From positions 1 through 18,005 of the forward strand of contig CALVUU010000106.1 of assembly GCA_944363655.1 (NCBI GenBank): a stretch of 18,005 bases of DNA, read 5' to 3'. How positions within the stretch are numbered: the first letter of the stretch is position 1; every line of letters starts with the position of its first letter. Source of the stretch: an uncultured Bacilli bacterium. Lineage in GTDB: Bacteria > Bacillota_I > Bacilli_A > RF39 > UBA660. Both the position numbers and the translations under genes were made by a program. Below, one piece after another: positions 1 through 6,841 of this stretch. The notes under the pieces are model-generated. The model saw only the letters and a program-made list of their open reading frames with translations. It was not told the DNA's origin and did no database searches.

Positions 1-514
1 CCAACGATTAGTATAAGTTCATCAGCAACAACAAATAGTATCACAGTAAGTGTTAGTGCTACCCCTGGAGATGGTAGCATAGTAAGTTATCATTATTCAA
101 GAGATAATGGAAGTAATTATACAACAAGTACAAGTAATTCATATACGTTTAGTGGATTAACTGCTGGAGCAACATATTATTTAAGAGTATATGTAACAGA
201 TAGTAATGGAAGAACATCAACAGTAGCATCAAGAACCCAAGCAACAACATATGTAAATCCTAGTGTAAGTAATGTAAGAGCAAGTAATATAACAAATGAT
301 AGTGTAACTATAAATGTAACGGCGAGAGGAGGAAGTAATAGTATAAGTAGATATTATTATTCAAGTAATAATGGAAGTACTTGGGTAAATAGTACAAGTA
401 GTAGTTATACATTTACTGGATTATCACCAGGAACTACATATAACTTTAGAGCATATGTAACAGATACTGCAGGACACTCATCAAGTCAAAAAAGTGTAAG
501 TGCAACAACAGAAA
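1..514 (+). repeat. Tandem FN3-like coding repeats, period about 264 bases
   Basis: Two units of the surface protein align at a 264-base (88-codon) offset. For example, ttattcaag followed by rataatggaagta at about 94-115 recurs at about 358-379. The protein blocks SYHYSRDNGSNY / SRYYYSSNNGSTW and SYTFSGLTAGATY / SYTFTGLSPGTTY correspond. The first unit is cut by the window start, so more copies probably lie upstream. Such repeats can recombine and change repeat number. Confidence 0.7.
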
Positions 515-1317
515 ATCCAACTTTAGCAGATTATATAAAAAATGAAGTATATCAAGGTGATGGAGTAAATGATTTATATTATCATGATGGAGTGGGAACA
601 TATGGATATCTTGAAGCTGGTGATAATAGCTATCGTTATAGCGGAGCCAATCCAAACAATTACGTATGTTTTGGAAGTGATGCAGCAACATGTCCAAATG
701 ATAATTTATATAGAATAATTGGGGTATTTGGAAATCAAGTAAAATTAATAAAGAATACAAGTATAGGAAATAATTATTGGAGTGGTTCAAGTTCAAATAC
801 AAGTAATAGATGGAGTGAAAGTACATTAAATACAGGAACATTAAATGGAACATACTTAAATGGATTTGGAAATACATGGATTAGTAAAATAGCCACAACA
901 AACTGGAAAGTCGGAGGAAATACATCAGCAAATATAATAGATGTCTCAGTAAAACAAACATATCAAAATGAAATAGTAAGTCCAGCAGAGTCAACAACAT
1001 ATAGTGCAAAAATAGGCTTAATGTATGTAAGTGATTACGGATATGCAACAAGCCCAAGTAATTGGAATACAAATTTAAGTAGTTATAGTAGCACAACTGT
1101 AAGAAATAATAATTGGCTATATTTATCATCTGGTTGGACAATTTCCCGCCTTTCGGGCTTTACGATTGGTGTGTTCAGCGTGAGCAACACAGGTAATGTG
1201 TTCAGCTACGACGCGGTCAGCTTCGGCGTCGTGCGCCCGTCCTTTTACTTAAACTCCGATGTCGAATTAGAATCCGGATCCGGAACCCAAACCAATCCTT
1301 ATCGCCTGAAAATTTAA
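1..1317 (+). CDS. Secreted/surface protein, FN3-like repeats plus C-terminal lectin-like (DGR-target-type) domain; 5' end outside window
   Basis: The reading frame is open from base 1 to the TAA at 1315-1317, giving 438 visible residues; the start lies upstream, and the ATG at 592 is internal. Residues 1 to about 172 form Ser/Thr/Gly/Tyr-rich beta-strand units with the pattern SYTFxGLxxGxTYxxRxYVTD, typical of fibronectin type III modules. Residues about 175-438 form one domain (DNLYRIIGVFGNQVKLIKN, IGLMYVSDYGYAT, VRPSFYLNSDVELESG) like C-terminal domains of AT-rich Firmicutes surface proteins that end in xVRPxxYL. This resembles a DUF6273 or C-type-lectin/sulfatase-modifying-factor fold. Two Cys (YVCFGS, ATCPND) may pair outside the cell. 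I infer an extracellular binding or adhesion role. The last about 60 codons have foreign-looking composition (separate entry). A hairpin follows the stop. Confidence 0.8.
   Translation, partial: PTISISSSATTNSITVSVSATPGDGSIVSYHYSRDNGSNYTTSTSNSYTFSGLTAGATYYLRVYVTDSNGRTSTVASRTQATTYVNPSVSNVRASNITNDSVTINVTARGGSNSISRYYYSSNNGSTWVNSTSSSYTFTGLSPGTTYNFRAYVTDTAGHSSSQKSVSATTENPTLADYIKNEVYQGDGVNDLYYHDGVGTYGYLEAGDNSYRYSGANPNNYVCFGSDAATCPNDNLYRIIGVFGNQVKLIKNTSIGNNYWSGSSSNTSNRWSESTLNTGTLNGTYLNGFGNTWISKIATTNWKVGGNTSANIIDVSVKQTYQNEIVSPAESTTYSAKIGLMYVSDYGYATSPSNWNTNLSSYSSTTVRNNNWLYLSSGWTISRLSGFTIGVFSVSNTGNVFSYDAVSFGVVRPSFYLNSDVELESGSGTQTNPYRLKI
1141..1317 (+). other. Candidate DGR variable region at the 3' end of the surface-protein gene
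   Basis: Counted by hand, G+C is 88 of 177 here against 18 of 60 just upstream (1081-1140). Adenine falls to 15 of 100 bases in 1141-1240 against 40 of 100 in 1041-1140. Between 1141 and 1248 only one codon ends in A, and most end in C, T or G (cgc ctt tcg ggc ttt, then ttc agc tac gac gcg gtc agc ttc ggc gtc). That is what adenine-specific mutagenesis of AAC/AAT-rich template codons would leave. A GC-rich, more conserved tail (VRPSFYLNSDV to the stop) follows, as at the 3' anchor of a variable region. The position, at the extreme 3' end of a lectin-fold gene, fits DGR targets. No reverse transcriptase or template repeat lies in the window, so this is inference. Recombination with a donor paralogue is the alternative. 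Confidence 0.5.
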
Positions 1318-1339
1318 AAAAGAATACACATGGTATTCT
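1314..1339. terminator. Hairpin between convergent genes, likely bidirectional terminator
   Basis: A 7-bp perfect stem (agaatac 1321-1327, gtattct 1333-1339) with a 5-base loop sits between the two stop codons. On the minus strand it is followed by a T-run (A-run 1316-1321 on plus), giving a good terminator for the hydrolase gene. On the plus strand only tattattc follows, so it is weaker there. Confidence 0.6.
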
Positions 1340-1340
1340 A

Positions 1341-2315
1341 TTATTCATAAGCAAGATTATAACAATAGTCTTCTTTTAATTTTAAATTAGTATTATAAAT
1401 GTTATAAATTTTTTTATTTAATTCATTTACTTTAGTTAATGCTCCTTGATCAGGATTACCATATAATGTAAATATTGATATTAAATAAGGATTATTTGAG
1501 TTATATATACCTATGCTATTAAAATAAGAGCTATAATAACCATATTTATGTAAAAAGGTTATGTTATCAAAATTTAAGGCATTATAATAAGTATTATTCA
1601 TAGCATTAACTAAAAGATTAGTATATTCATCATTTACTTGAATTAAGTTATAAATGTGCTTTAATAATTTATTTGTATCACTTACATTTAAATTACCATA
1701 TCTATCTGTTTCATTAATTGTAAGATTAACATTTAAAGTATTTTTAGCATATTCTTTTAATGCATTTACTCCAATGTAATCACTTAACATTATGTGAGCT
1801 CCATTATCACTTACTGATATACTATAATCAAGTAAATCTTTAAGAGTTATTTCTTCTCCAATAGTTCTAGTACTAAGTTTTAAACCAGCAATAGATGCAT
1901 AATTAGATGTATAAGTTATTGTATCATTTAAGTTAATATTACCATTTCTAGCATTTTCAATTAAATAAGATGCTTCAAAAAGTTTTATTATACTTGCTCC
2001 ATATTGAGATTTATTTTCATTATATGTTAATGTATAGTTATTATTTATTTCTTCAAAATAAATAGATACATTATTATCTAATTCGGATAATAATTCTGCA
2101 AACATTGTATCAATAGATTCATCTTTATAAGGAGTAATAAGACATGATGCATACTCAGTATTAGATTCTAATTTAGCATAAAGTTCTAATAACTCGGTAT
2201 TATATTCTTCTAGTTTTTGTTTACTAGTAAAATATAAAGTAGTTAATGCTATTAAAATTAATATTAGTATAATAATTATTATAATTAAATATTTTTTTAA
2301 GCCTTTTTTCTTCAT
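1341..2315 (-). CDS. Membrane-anchored serine hydrolase, class A beta-lactamase / penicillin-recognising fold
   Basis: A lysine-rich N-terminus and one long hydrophobic helix (IIIIIILILILIALTTLYF) suggest a membrane-anchored protein with its catalytic domain outside. Counting from the upstream GTG (2324), the catalytic motifs appear in the right order and spacing: SIIK (SxxK nucleophile) at residues 111-114, SDN at 172-174 and KYG in place of KTG at 260-262. I see no clear ExxLN omega-loop motif after SDN, so it may not be an efficient antibiotic hydrolase. A peptidoglycan-related or orphan serine hydrolase is as likely. ATG at 2315 is preferred because the GTG at 2324 has AGG too close to it; GTG overlaps the uppP stop by one base (TAGTG). 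It is the last gene of an envelope-related minus-strand run. Confidence 0.8.
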   Translation of the reverse strand: MKKKGLKKYLIIIIIILILILIALTTLYFTSKQKLEEYNTELLELYAKLESNTEYASCLITPYKDESIDTMFAELLSELDNNVSIYFEEINNNYTLTYNENKSQYGASIIKLFEASYLIENARNGNINLNDTITYTSNYASIAGLKLSTRTIGEEITLKDLLDYSISVSDNGAHIMLSDYIGVNALKEYAKNTLNVNLTINETDRYGNLNVSDTNKLLKHIYNLIQVNDEYTNLLVNAMNNTYYNALNFDNITFLHKYGYYSSYFNSIGIYNSNNPYLISIFTLYGNPDQGALTKVNELNKKIYNIYNTNLKLKEDYCYNLAYE

Positions 2316-2323
2316 TTTGATCA

Positions 2324-3133
2324 CTACCTAAAATATATAAATATAAATAATGCTAGTATTACACAGTATATTGAAAATTTCCAAAGTTTACCATTTTTAA
2401 CCCATGTGCTTAACCAACGGTATGAAAAATAAGTTACTATACCAGCAGCAACCATACCTGCTAAATATGGAATAATCATGCTAGAAAGTTCTGTTGTACT
2501 TGCTAAGTCGCTTACTCCTAGAATCATGGTAGCAACACTTACTGGGAAATAGAGAATAAATGTATATTTTAATGCTGTATCCCTTTTTAAACCACATAGT
2601 AAGCAAGCAACTAGTACTGTTCCACTACGACTTATACCTGGAACTATAGTTACAGCCTGTAATAAACCGATAAGAATAGCATCTTTTAATGTAATATCAT
2701 AATCACTTTTAATTCCCTTTAAATTACGAACTATAAATAAAGCTAGAGCAGTTATTAAGAAAGAATATGCTAAACCATTAAGAGAATATAAATCTTCAAT
2801 TTTATCTTTAAAAATGAAACCAGTGATACCAACAGGAATAGTACTAATAATAACATATAAACAATATTTGAATTTTTTTAAGTATTTTTCTCTAGTTTCT
2901 TTTTTAAATATATAACTAAAGAATGCTATAATTAATTCTTTTATATCTTTCCAAAATATTATAAATATAGCTATAAAAGAACCAAAATTAGAAATTATTT
3001 CAAAATTTAAAGTATTAAATATAGTAGTATCAAAAATATTTTTAAATAAATAGATATGACCACTACTAGAAATTGGAAGAGGTTCGGTAATACCTTGGAT
3101 AATACCTAAAATTATGTATGTTATTATATTCAT
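2324..3133 (-). CDS. uppP: Undecaprenyl-diphosphatase (bacitracin resistance protein)
   Basis: UppP removes a phosphate from undecaprenyl pyrophosphate to recycle the lipid carrier for peptidoglycan and other wall polymers; it is an integral membrane enzyme. The signature motifs are present: GITEPLPISSSGH (Glu17, SSSGH at 22-26) and PGISRSG (165-171, Arg169). The rest is strongly hydrophobic with several membrane helices. The frame extends upstream to 3184, but the ATG at 3133 is chosen because GGTGA lies just before it and the protein then starts MNIITYIILG, as family members do. Length is 269 residues, normal for the family (about 265-280). Its stop overlaps the possible GTG start of the downstream hydrolase gene, so the two are likely coupled. 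A hairpin separates it from the upstream cyclophilin gene, and a separate promoter is proposed. Confidence 0.97.
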   Translation of the reverse strand: MNIITYIILGIIQGITEPLPISSSGHIYLFKNIFDTTIFNTLNFEIISNFGSFIAIFIIFWKDIKELIIAFFSYIFKKETREKYLKKFKYCLYVIISTIPVGITGFIFKDKIEDLYSLNGLAYSFLITALALFIVRNLKGIKSDYDITLKDAILIGLLQAVTIVPGISRSGTVLVACLLCGLKRDTALKYTFILYFPVSVATMILGVSDLASTTELSSMIIPYLAGMVAAGIVTYFSYRWLSTWVKNGKLWKFSIYCVILALFIFIYFR

Positions 3134-3151
3134 TTTCTTCACCATTATAAT

Positions 3152-3160
3152 TATATAGCA
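3152..3160 (-). promoter_or_regulatory. Extended -10 promoter candidate for uppP
   Basis: Read on the minus strand: TGCTATATA, an extended -10 box without a convincing -35. It ends 18 bases before the chosen ATG (3133), matching the spacing seen at other promoters here. Confidence 0.4.
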
Positions 3161-3185
3161 AATTTTAATTTTTTGCACTAACATT

Positions 3186-3215
3186 AAAAAAATTGCTAAA
3201 TAAAATTAGCAATTT
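3186..3215 (-). terminator. Intrinsic terminator after the cyclophilin gene
   Basis: A perfect 10-bp stem (aaattgctaa 3190-3199, ttagcaattt 3206-3215) with a 6-base loop, followed on the minus strand by TTTTT. It overlaps the stop codon of the cyclophilin gene. T-rich sequence also flanks it on the plus strand. Confidence 0.75.
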
Positions 3216-3822
3216 AATTTTTTTGAGCAGTATATTCATAACCAAATGTATCAACGGTTACTTTGGTTATGGTAATATTTTCTTCAAGTAATCCAGATGC
3301 TTCATCGGCGATTTCTTCACTTTTTTCAATTTCCTCAAGTATTTCCATACCTTCAGTTACTCGTCCAAAGCCTGCATATAAGTTATCTAAGGAACTTTTA
3401 GCAGAATCATCTAAAACAATAAAGAATTGACTACCGGCAGAATTATAGGCCATGCTTCTTGCCATTGATATAACCCCTTTGTCATGGCTTAATGTGTTTT
3501 TAGAATACCCATTTGCTTTAAATTCACCAGCAATAGTATATCCTGGTCCTCCAGTACCATTACCAATAGGGTCTCCACCTTGAATAACAAAACCTGGAAC
3601 TAAACGATGAAAAGTAAGACCATTATAAAAACCACTTTCAATTAAACTCACAAAATTAGCAACAGTGTTCGGAGCATATTCAGGATATAATTCAATTTTT
3701 ATGGTACCATAATCTTCTATTTCCATAGTAACTAGAGGATTTTTGGTTATTTCATTACTTGAACATCCTGTTAATACAAATATACTTAATAAAATAAATA
3801 AACTTTTTAATATCTTTTTCAT
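3214..3822 (-). CDS. Cyclophilin-type peptidyl-prolyl cis-trans isomerase, lipoprotein
   Basis: The enzyme catalyses cis-trans isomerisation of Xaa-Pro bonds. The N-terminus is a lipoprotein signal peptide ending LTGC (lipid-modified Cys20), so it should sit on the outer face of the membrane and assist folding of exported proteins. The cyclophilin core spans about residues 28-195, with FHRLVPGFVIQGGD at 71-84 (catalytic Arg73) and GSQFFI at 130-135. AAPNTVANF is represented by YAPNTVANF near residue 49. Length is 202 residues, normal for bacterial single-domain cyclophilins with an anchor. AAAGGTGAT precedes the ATG. It is divergent from the small membrane gene at 3860 with only 37 bases between, and followed by an intrinsic terminator. 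Confidence 0.95.
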   Translation of the reverse strand: MKKILKSLFILLSIFVLTGCSSNEITKNPLVTMEIEDYGTIKIELYPEYAPNTVANFVSLIESGFYNGLTFHRLVPGFVIQGGDPIGNGTGGPGYTIAGEFKANGYSKNTLSHDKGVISMARSMAYNSAGSQFFIVLDDSAKSSLDNLYAGFGRVTEGMEILEEIEKSEEIADEASGLLEENITITKVTVDTFGYEYTAQKN

Positions 3823-3837
3823 TACATCACCTTTATA

Positions 3838-3846
3838 ATTTTAACA
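3838..3846 (-). promoter_or_regulatory. Extended -10 promoter candidate for the cyclophilin gene
   Basis: Minus strand TGTTAAAAT, an extended -10 form ending 15 bases before the ATG at 3822. No clear -35. The plus strand of the same short divergent gap holds TATAAT (3834-3839), which could serve the gene at 3860. Confidence 0.35.
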
Positions 3847-3859
3847 TATATATTTTAAT

Positions 3860-4099
3860 ATGAGAATATTTTATTTAATAGTTGGAATAATATGTACTAG
3901 TATTGCTTTATTTTTAATAATTATTTATTTGAATTTATTAGTTATTGGGTATAGTTTTTTAGATTTTGTTTATTTTATTATTAGAAGCGGGATTATATTG
4001 ATTCTATTGTTGGGAATATTTTTTATTTATAAAGGAATGGGGCGAATAATAAAAGATGAATTACTATTACGATATAGTAGTAAATTTTCAAGAAAATAA
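3860..4099 (+). CDS. Small integral membrane protein, unknown function
   Basis: 79 residues with about two hydrophobic helices (residues about 4-28 and 37-58) and a charged C-terminal tail (GRIIKDELLLRYSSKFSRK). I do not recognise a named family. No Shine-Dalgarno is visible before the ATG (tatattttaatATG), so the start is less sure, although it is the only Met before the first helix. Its last 44 bases overlap the next gene in another frame, which suggests a coupled pair. The membrane-helix pattern and hydrophobic codon use make a chance frame unlikely. Confidence 0.6.
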   Translation: MRIFYLIVGIICTSIALFLIIIYLNLLVIGYSFLDFVYFIIRSGIILILLLGIFFIYKGMGRIIKDELLLRYSSKFSRK

Positions 4100-4685
4100 T
4101 TATATGTTTTATGAGTGGATAGATAGTGATGTTCTTGAATATATAAAAAGAATTCCAATATTTCAAGTTACTACTAAAGTTTTAAAAGATCTTATTAATA
4201 ATAATGTTTTAGTTAATAAAGAATTTTTAGATAGTATTTATAATAAGACTAAGTTAAAAAAAGGTTTTTTAGAATATGCTTCTTTATTTGTAAGTAAAAA
4301 TGGAGCGATTGTCTTAGAATTTTCTCAAAATGGGGAAGTTATAGTTAGAAGTAATTTACAAATAAATGATGAATGTAGTGTAATGGAAGTAATATATACT
4401 TTACCGGTTTTTAAGCTTGATTATAAGATTTTAAGAAAATTAGAATATAATGGTTGTTTGCGAATAGAAAAGATTATTAAAGATTTTATTAATTTAGAAA
4501 TTAATACTCTTTATAAGAATAAAGAATGGGAAAAAATAGTCTTTTTATATAATGAGTGGTTTTTAAAAAGTAATCATAATGTTGGAGAAATGGTTTTGGA
4601 AATGCAAAATAAATTAAAAGGAGAAATTACAGATAGAGAATTTAAAATATATAACTTGATTAAACTAAGTTATAACAATGTATAG
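4056..4685 (+). CDS. DUF3603-like cytosolic protein, unknown function
   Basis: 209 residues, soluble. The N-terminus (YYYDIVVNFQENNYMFYEW, then DVLEYIKRIPIFQVTTKVLKDL) has the pattern of the DUF3603 family as I remember it: YDxxVNxxExN, an EW pair, IExxxxxPxxxV. No function is known for that family. The conserved N-terminus forces the start at or near 4056, inside the upstream membrane-protein gene, leaving a 44-base overlap. There is no strong Shine-Dalgarno (aataataaaagATG), so translation may be coupled to the upstream gene. Family assignment is moderate; a C-terminal helical part (residues about 145-209) has no features I recognise. Confidence 0.8.
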   Translation: MNYYYDIVVNFQENNYMFYEWIDSDVLEYIKRIPIFQVTTKVLKDLINNNVLVNKEFLDSIYNKTKLKKGFLEYASLFVSKNGAIVLEFSQNGEVIVRSNLQINDECSVMEVIYTLPVFKLDYKILRKLEYNGCLRIEKIIKDFINLEINTLYKNKEWEKIVFLYNEWFLKSNHNVGEMVLEMQNKLKGEITDREFKIYNLIKLSYNNV

Positions 4686-4728
4686 TTTTTAAATATTTGG
4701 TAAAACTAGTATTGTAAGGATGGTAGTA

Positions 4729-5286
4729 ATGAAGAAATTTTTGAAGATATTTTTAGTTATGTTTTTTACTATTTCTTTAGTTGGATGTAGTTGTATGCAA
4801 ATGACTGCAAGAAATAGAGTTGAAGAGTTCTTAGATCAATATCGTAATTTAAGTGCCAATGTTTTAGGAGATTTAGATGAAGTAGTTGATTCTGAGGTTG
4901 ATTTAAATGAAGAACAAAAAGAAAAATATCGTGATGTATTAAAAAAACAATATTCTGATTTAGAATATGAAATTGTTAATGAAAACTATGATGGAGATAA
5001 AGCAGTTGTAGAAGCTAAAATAACCGTATATGATTTATATAAGGCACAAAGGGATGCAACAGTATATTTAAATGAACATAGCGAAGAATTTAATGATGAA
5101 GCGGGTAATTATGATAGTTCTAAATTTATGGATTATAAATTAGAACAAATGCAAAAAAATAATGATACAGTTGAATATACTATTAATTTTAATTTAACTA
5201 AAGATGATGATGGTAATTGGCAAATAACTGAATTAAGTCAAGATGATTTAGAAAAAATACATGGCATTTATAATTATGAATCATAA
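4729..5286 (+). CDS. Lipoprotein of unknown function
   Basis: The lipoprotein signal MKKFLKIFLVMFFTISLVGC ends in lipobox LVGC (Cys20), followed by about 165 acidic, helix-prone residues (NRVEEFLDQYRNLSANVLGDL, then EQKEKYRDVLKKQYSDLEYEI). It ends with a beta-rich stretch resembling NTF2/DUF4878-like small lipoproteins (TVEYTINFNLTKDDDGNWQI), but I cannot name the family. ATG 4729 is chosen over ATG 4720 because AAGGA at 4716-4720 is 8 bases from it. The gene ends convergently with the minus-strand gene below, with a 13-base overlap of coding ends. Probably attached to the outer membrane leaflet. Confidence 0.85.
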   Translation: MKKFLKIFLVMFFTISLVGCSCMQMTARNRVEEFLDQYRNLSANVLGDLDEVVDSEVDLNEEQKEKYRDVLKKQYSDLEYEIVNENYDGDKAVVEAKITVYDLYKAQRDATVYLNEHSEEFNDEAGNYDSSKFMDYKLEQMQKNNDTVEYTINFNLTKDDDGNWQITELSQDDLEKIHGIYNYES

Positions 5287-5987
5287 GAATATCTATTAAT
5301 AATTGTAAGACAATCAAGAAATTTAGAGGATATATCTGTATCCTTTTTTTCAATGTTTGAAAAATCTTGTTTAATGCGCTCTTTTGCAGGATGTTCTTCA
5401 AATTTTAAAAGATTATCAAGGATATTTAAATTTATATTTGGTAAATCAAATATTAAATAATTATTCCATAATTCTTTTAAATTATTATAAATATTAAAAA
5501 AATCATAATTATTGTTAAATAGTTGATAATTAAAATTATCAACATAATTAGTAATAATTTTAATAATTTTATTTTTGTTTGGTTGTAAAATATCGGAAGA
5601 AAAAGAATTTAAAATAGAATTCATAATATAACTTGGGCTTATAGCTTTCTTTTTTAGGGCTTTATTTATAATGTTTTGAATAGATTCATCTAAAAAGAAT
5701 TTAGTAATTCTTTTTAGATGAAAATAAGATATTTTATGAGTAATAATATTAGTACATAAGGCATCAATAAATAAGTAGTGTTTTGTTACAAAATCAGAGT
5801 TTTGATAAGTAATTATAGTATATATTATTATCCAAGAAGGTGATTCATAAAATATGTTTTCAAAAAAAGTATCAGGTACTAAAAAATTAGTATTAAAATA
5901 ATTGTTAAATACAATTAAGAATGTTTCATCAATATTTGAGGTATTTTTATTAACATAGTTTTTAAGACGATATAAATTATTTTTCAT
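5274..5987 (-). CDS. Unrecognised AT-rich protein, second gene of a two-gene minus-strand unit
   Basis: 237 residues, very rich in Asn, Ile, Phe, Lys and Tyr, predicted mostly helical, with no signal peptide, no membrane helix and no motif I recognise. The ATG at 5987 has AGAAGGA about 7 bases upstream and lies 11 bases inside the end of the preceding gene, so the two are likely translationally coupled. The C-terminus (EEHPAKERIKQDFSNIEKKD) is charged and may be coiled. It overlaps the lipoprotein gene tail-to-tail. Length, good start signals and the paired layout argue for a real gene; no function is proposed. Confidence 0.75.
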   Translation of the reverse strand: MKNNLYRLKNYVNKNTSNIDETFLIVFNNYFNTNFLVPDTFFENIFYESPSWIIIYTIITYQNSDFVTKHYLFIDALCTNIITHKISYFHLKRITKFFLDESIQNIINKALKKKAISPSYIMNSILNSFSSDILQPNKNKIIKIITNYVDNFNYQLFNNNYDFFNIYNNLKELWNNYLIFDLPNINLNILDNLLKFEEHPAKERIKQDFSNIEKKDTDISSKFLDCLTIINRYSYDS

Positions 5988-6780
5988 TTGGGTTCCTTCT
6001 AATTAATGTTTTATTAATAAACATAGAACGATATTTTTCTATAATATTTAAACAGTTTTTTATAATTACTTTAGTATCATAATTATTTGTTTCACAATCA
6101 ATTAATTCTTGAAGTAAAGAGCTTTTACATTCTTCATCACTAATTATATTAAAATATTTAAGAAATGAAATTGTTTTAAAATCTTTGGCAGTATAAATTA
6201 ATTCTTTATTATTAGTTTCTAACATTTTTTGATAAAGTGTATTTTTTATATCTTCTAAATTTGTTGATTGTTTTAATAATATTGAATATTCTTTATTTAA
6301 TAGAATATTTAAAAGTTTTAAAATAGCTTTTATTTCATCTTCTTTGATATTAGGTATATTAAATTTTTGAATAATAAAATTAAAGATGTTAATACAACCA
6401 AATAGTTGGCTTGTATTATTTATTTCATTTATTATAGTATATATTGGGTCATTTAATAAAAATATAGATATTGGGATAAAATTTTGAAAAGAAATGTTAT
6501 TTATAGTTAGGCTAGTACATAATTCTGCAATATAATAGGGGTCTTTGGATAATATTTTATTACCTAAATTAGAAGTTAAATAATAAAAACATATTTTATC
6601 AATTAAATCAAAATTATATTCAATGTAATCTAAAAAAATATCTTCATCGATGTCTGGTAAAGAATTTATTGATTTACAAAATGCTTTAAAGAAAAAAGGA
6701 TCAATATTGGAAAAATTTTCGTGTTGTAAAATTTCTTGTTTTAATTTATAACCATAAAATTTAGACTTACTTATAACCAT
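5977..6780 (-). CDS. Unrecognised AT-rich protein, first gene of a two-gene minus-strand unit
   Basis: 267 residues from ATG 6780. This start is chosen over the one at 6819 because AAGGAAGG (6786-6793) sits 5 bases ahead and an extended -10 lies 20 bases ahead. The composition is Asn/Ile/Leu/Lys-rich, mostly helical, without signal or membrane segments. Helical stretches such as IKAILKLLNILLNKEYSILL and DIKNTLYQKMLETNNKEL could form repeat-like helical pairs, but no family is recognised. It is divergent from dacB across a 61-base gap. Sharing composition and layout with the following gene, the two may act together. Confidence 0.75.
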   Translation of the reverse strand: MVISKSKFYGYKLKQEILQHENFSNIDPFFFKAFCKSINSLPDIDEDIFLDYIEYNFDLIDKICFYYLTSNLGNKILSKDPYYIAELCTSLTINNISFQNFIPISIFLLNDPIYTIINEINNTSQLFGCINIFNFIIQKFNIPNIKEDEIKAILKLLNILLNKEYSILLKQSTNLEDIKNTLYQKMLETNNKELIYTAKDFKTISFLKYFNIISDEECKSSLLQELIDCETNNYDTKVIIKNCLNIIEKYRSMFINKTLIRRNPNEK

Positions 6781-6796
6781 AATTGCCTTCCTTGAA

Positions 6797-6824
6797 ACAT
6801 ATTTTAGCATAAAGTTCATATCTT
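6797..6824 (+). promoter_or_regulatory. Possible sporulation (sigma-E-like) promoter of dacB-spmA-spmB
   Basis: acATATT (6797-6803), 13-base spacer, then CATATCTT (6817-6824). The B. subtilis sigma-E consensus from memory is KMATATT - 13-15 - CATACANT. The -10-like box ends 17 bases before the ATG, the spacing used by other promoters in this window, yet it is not a TATAAT-type box. The dacB-spmA-spmB operon is known to be mother-cell controlled in B. subtilis. The match is partial. Confidence 0.35.
6801..6809 (-). promoter_or_regulatory. Extended -10 promoter candidate for the unknown minus-strand pair
   Basis: Minus strand TGCTAAAAT, ending 20 bases before ATG 6780. It overlaps the proposed -35 element of the divergent dacB promoter, so the two could exclude each other. 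Confidence 0.4.
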
Positions 6825-6841
6825 TTTATAGGGGTAATCGT

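Noticed and set aside
1..514. CRISPR array
   Set aside because: Repeats are degenerate, in-frame and coding with an 88-codon period, not short identical direct repeats with unique spacers.
446..1141. Two minus-strand frames opposite the surface-protein gene (446-877 and 881-1141)
   Set aside because: Low-complexity Leu/His/Tyr-rich antisense shadows of the repeat-rich plus-strand gene; no start signals.
592..1317. Separate gene starting at ATG 592
   Set aside because: The same frame is open from base 1 with FN3-like coding sequence, and no Shine-Dalgarno precedes 592; it is an internal Met.
5198..5401. Minus-strand 67-codon frame across the lipoprotein/unknown gene junction
   Set aside because: Overlaps two better-supported genes and lacks start signals.
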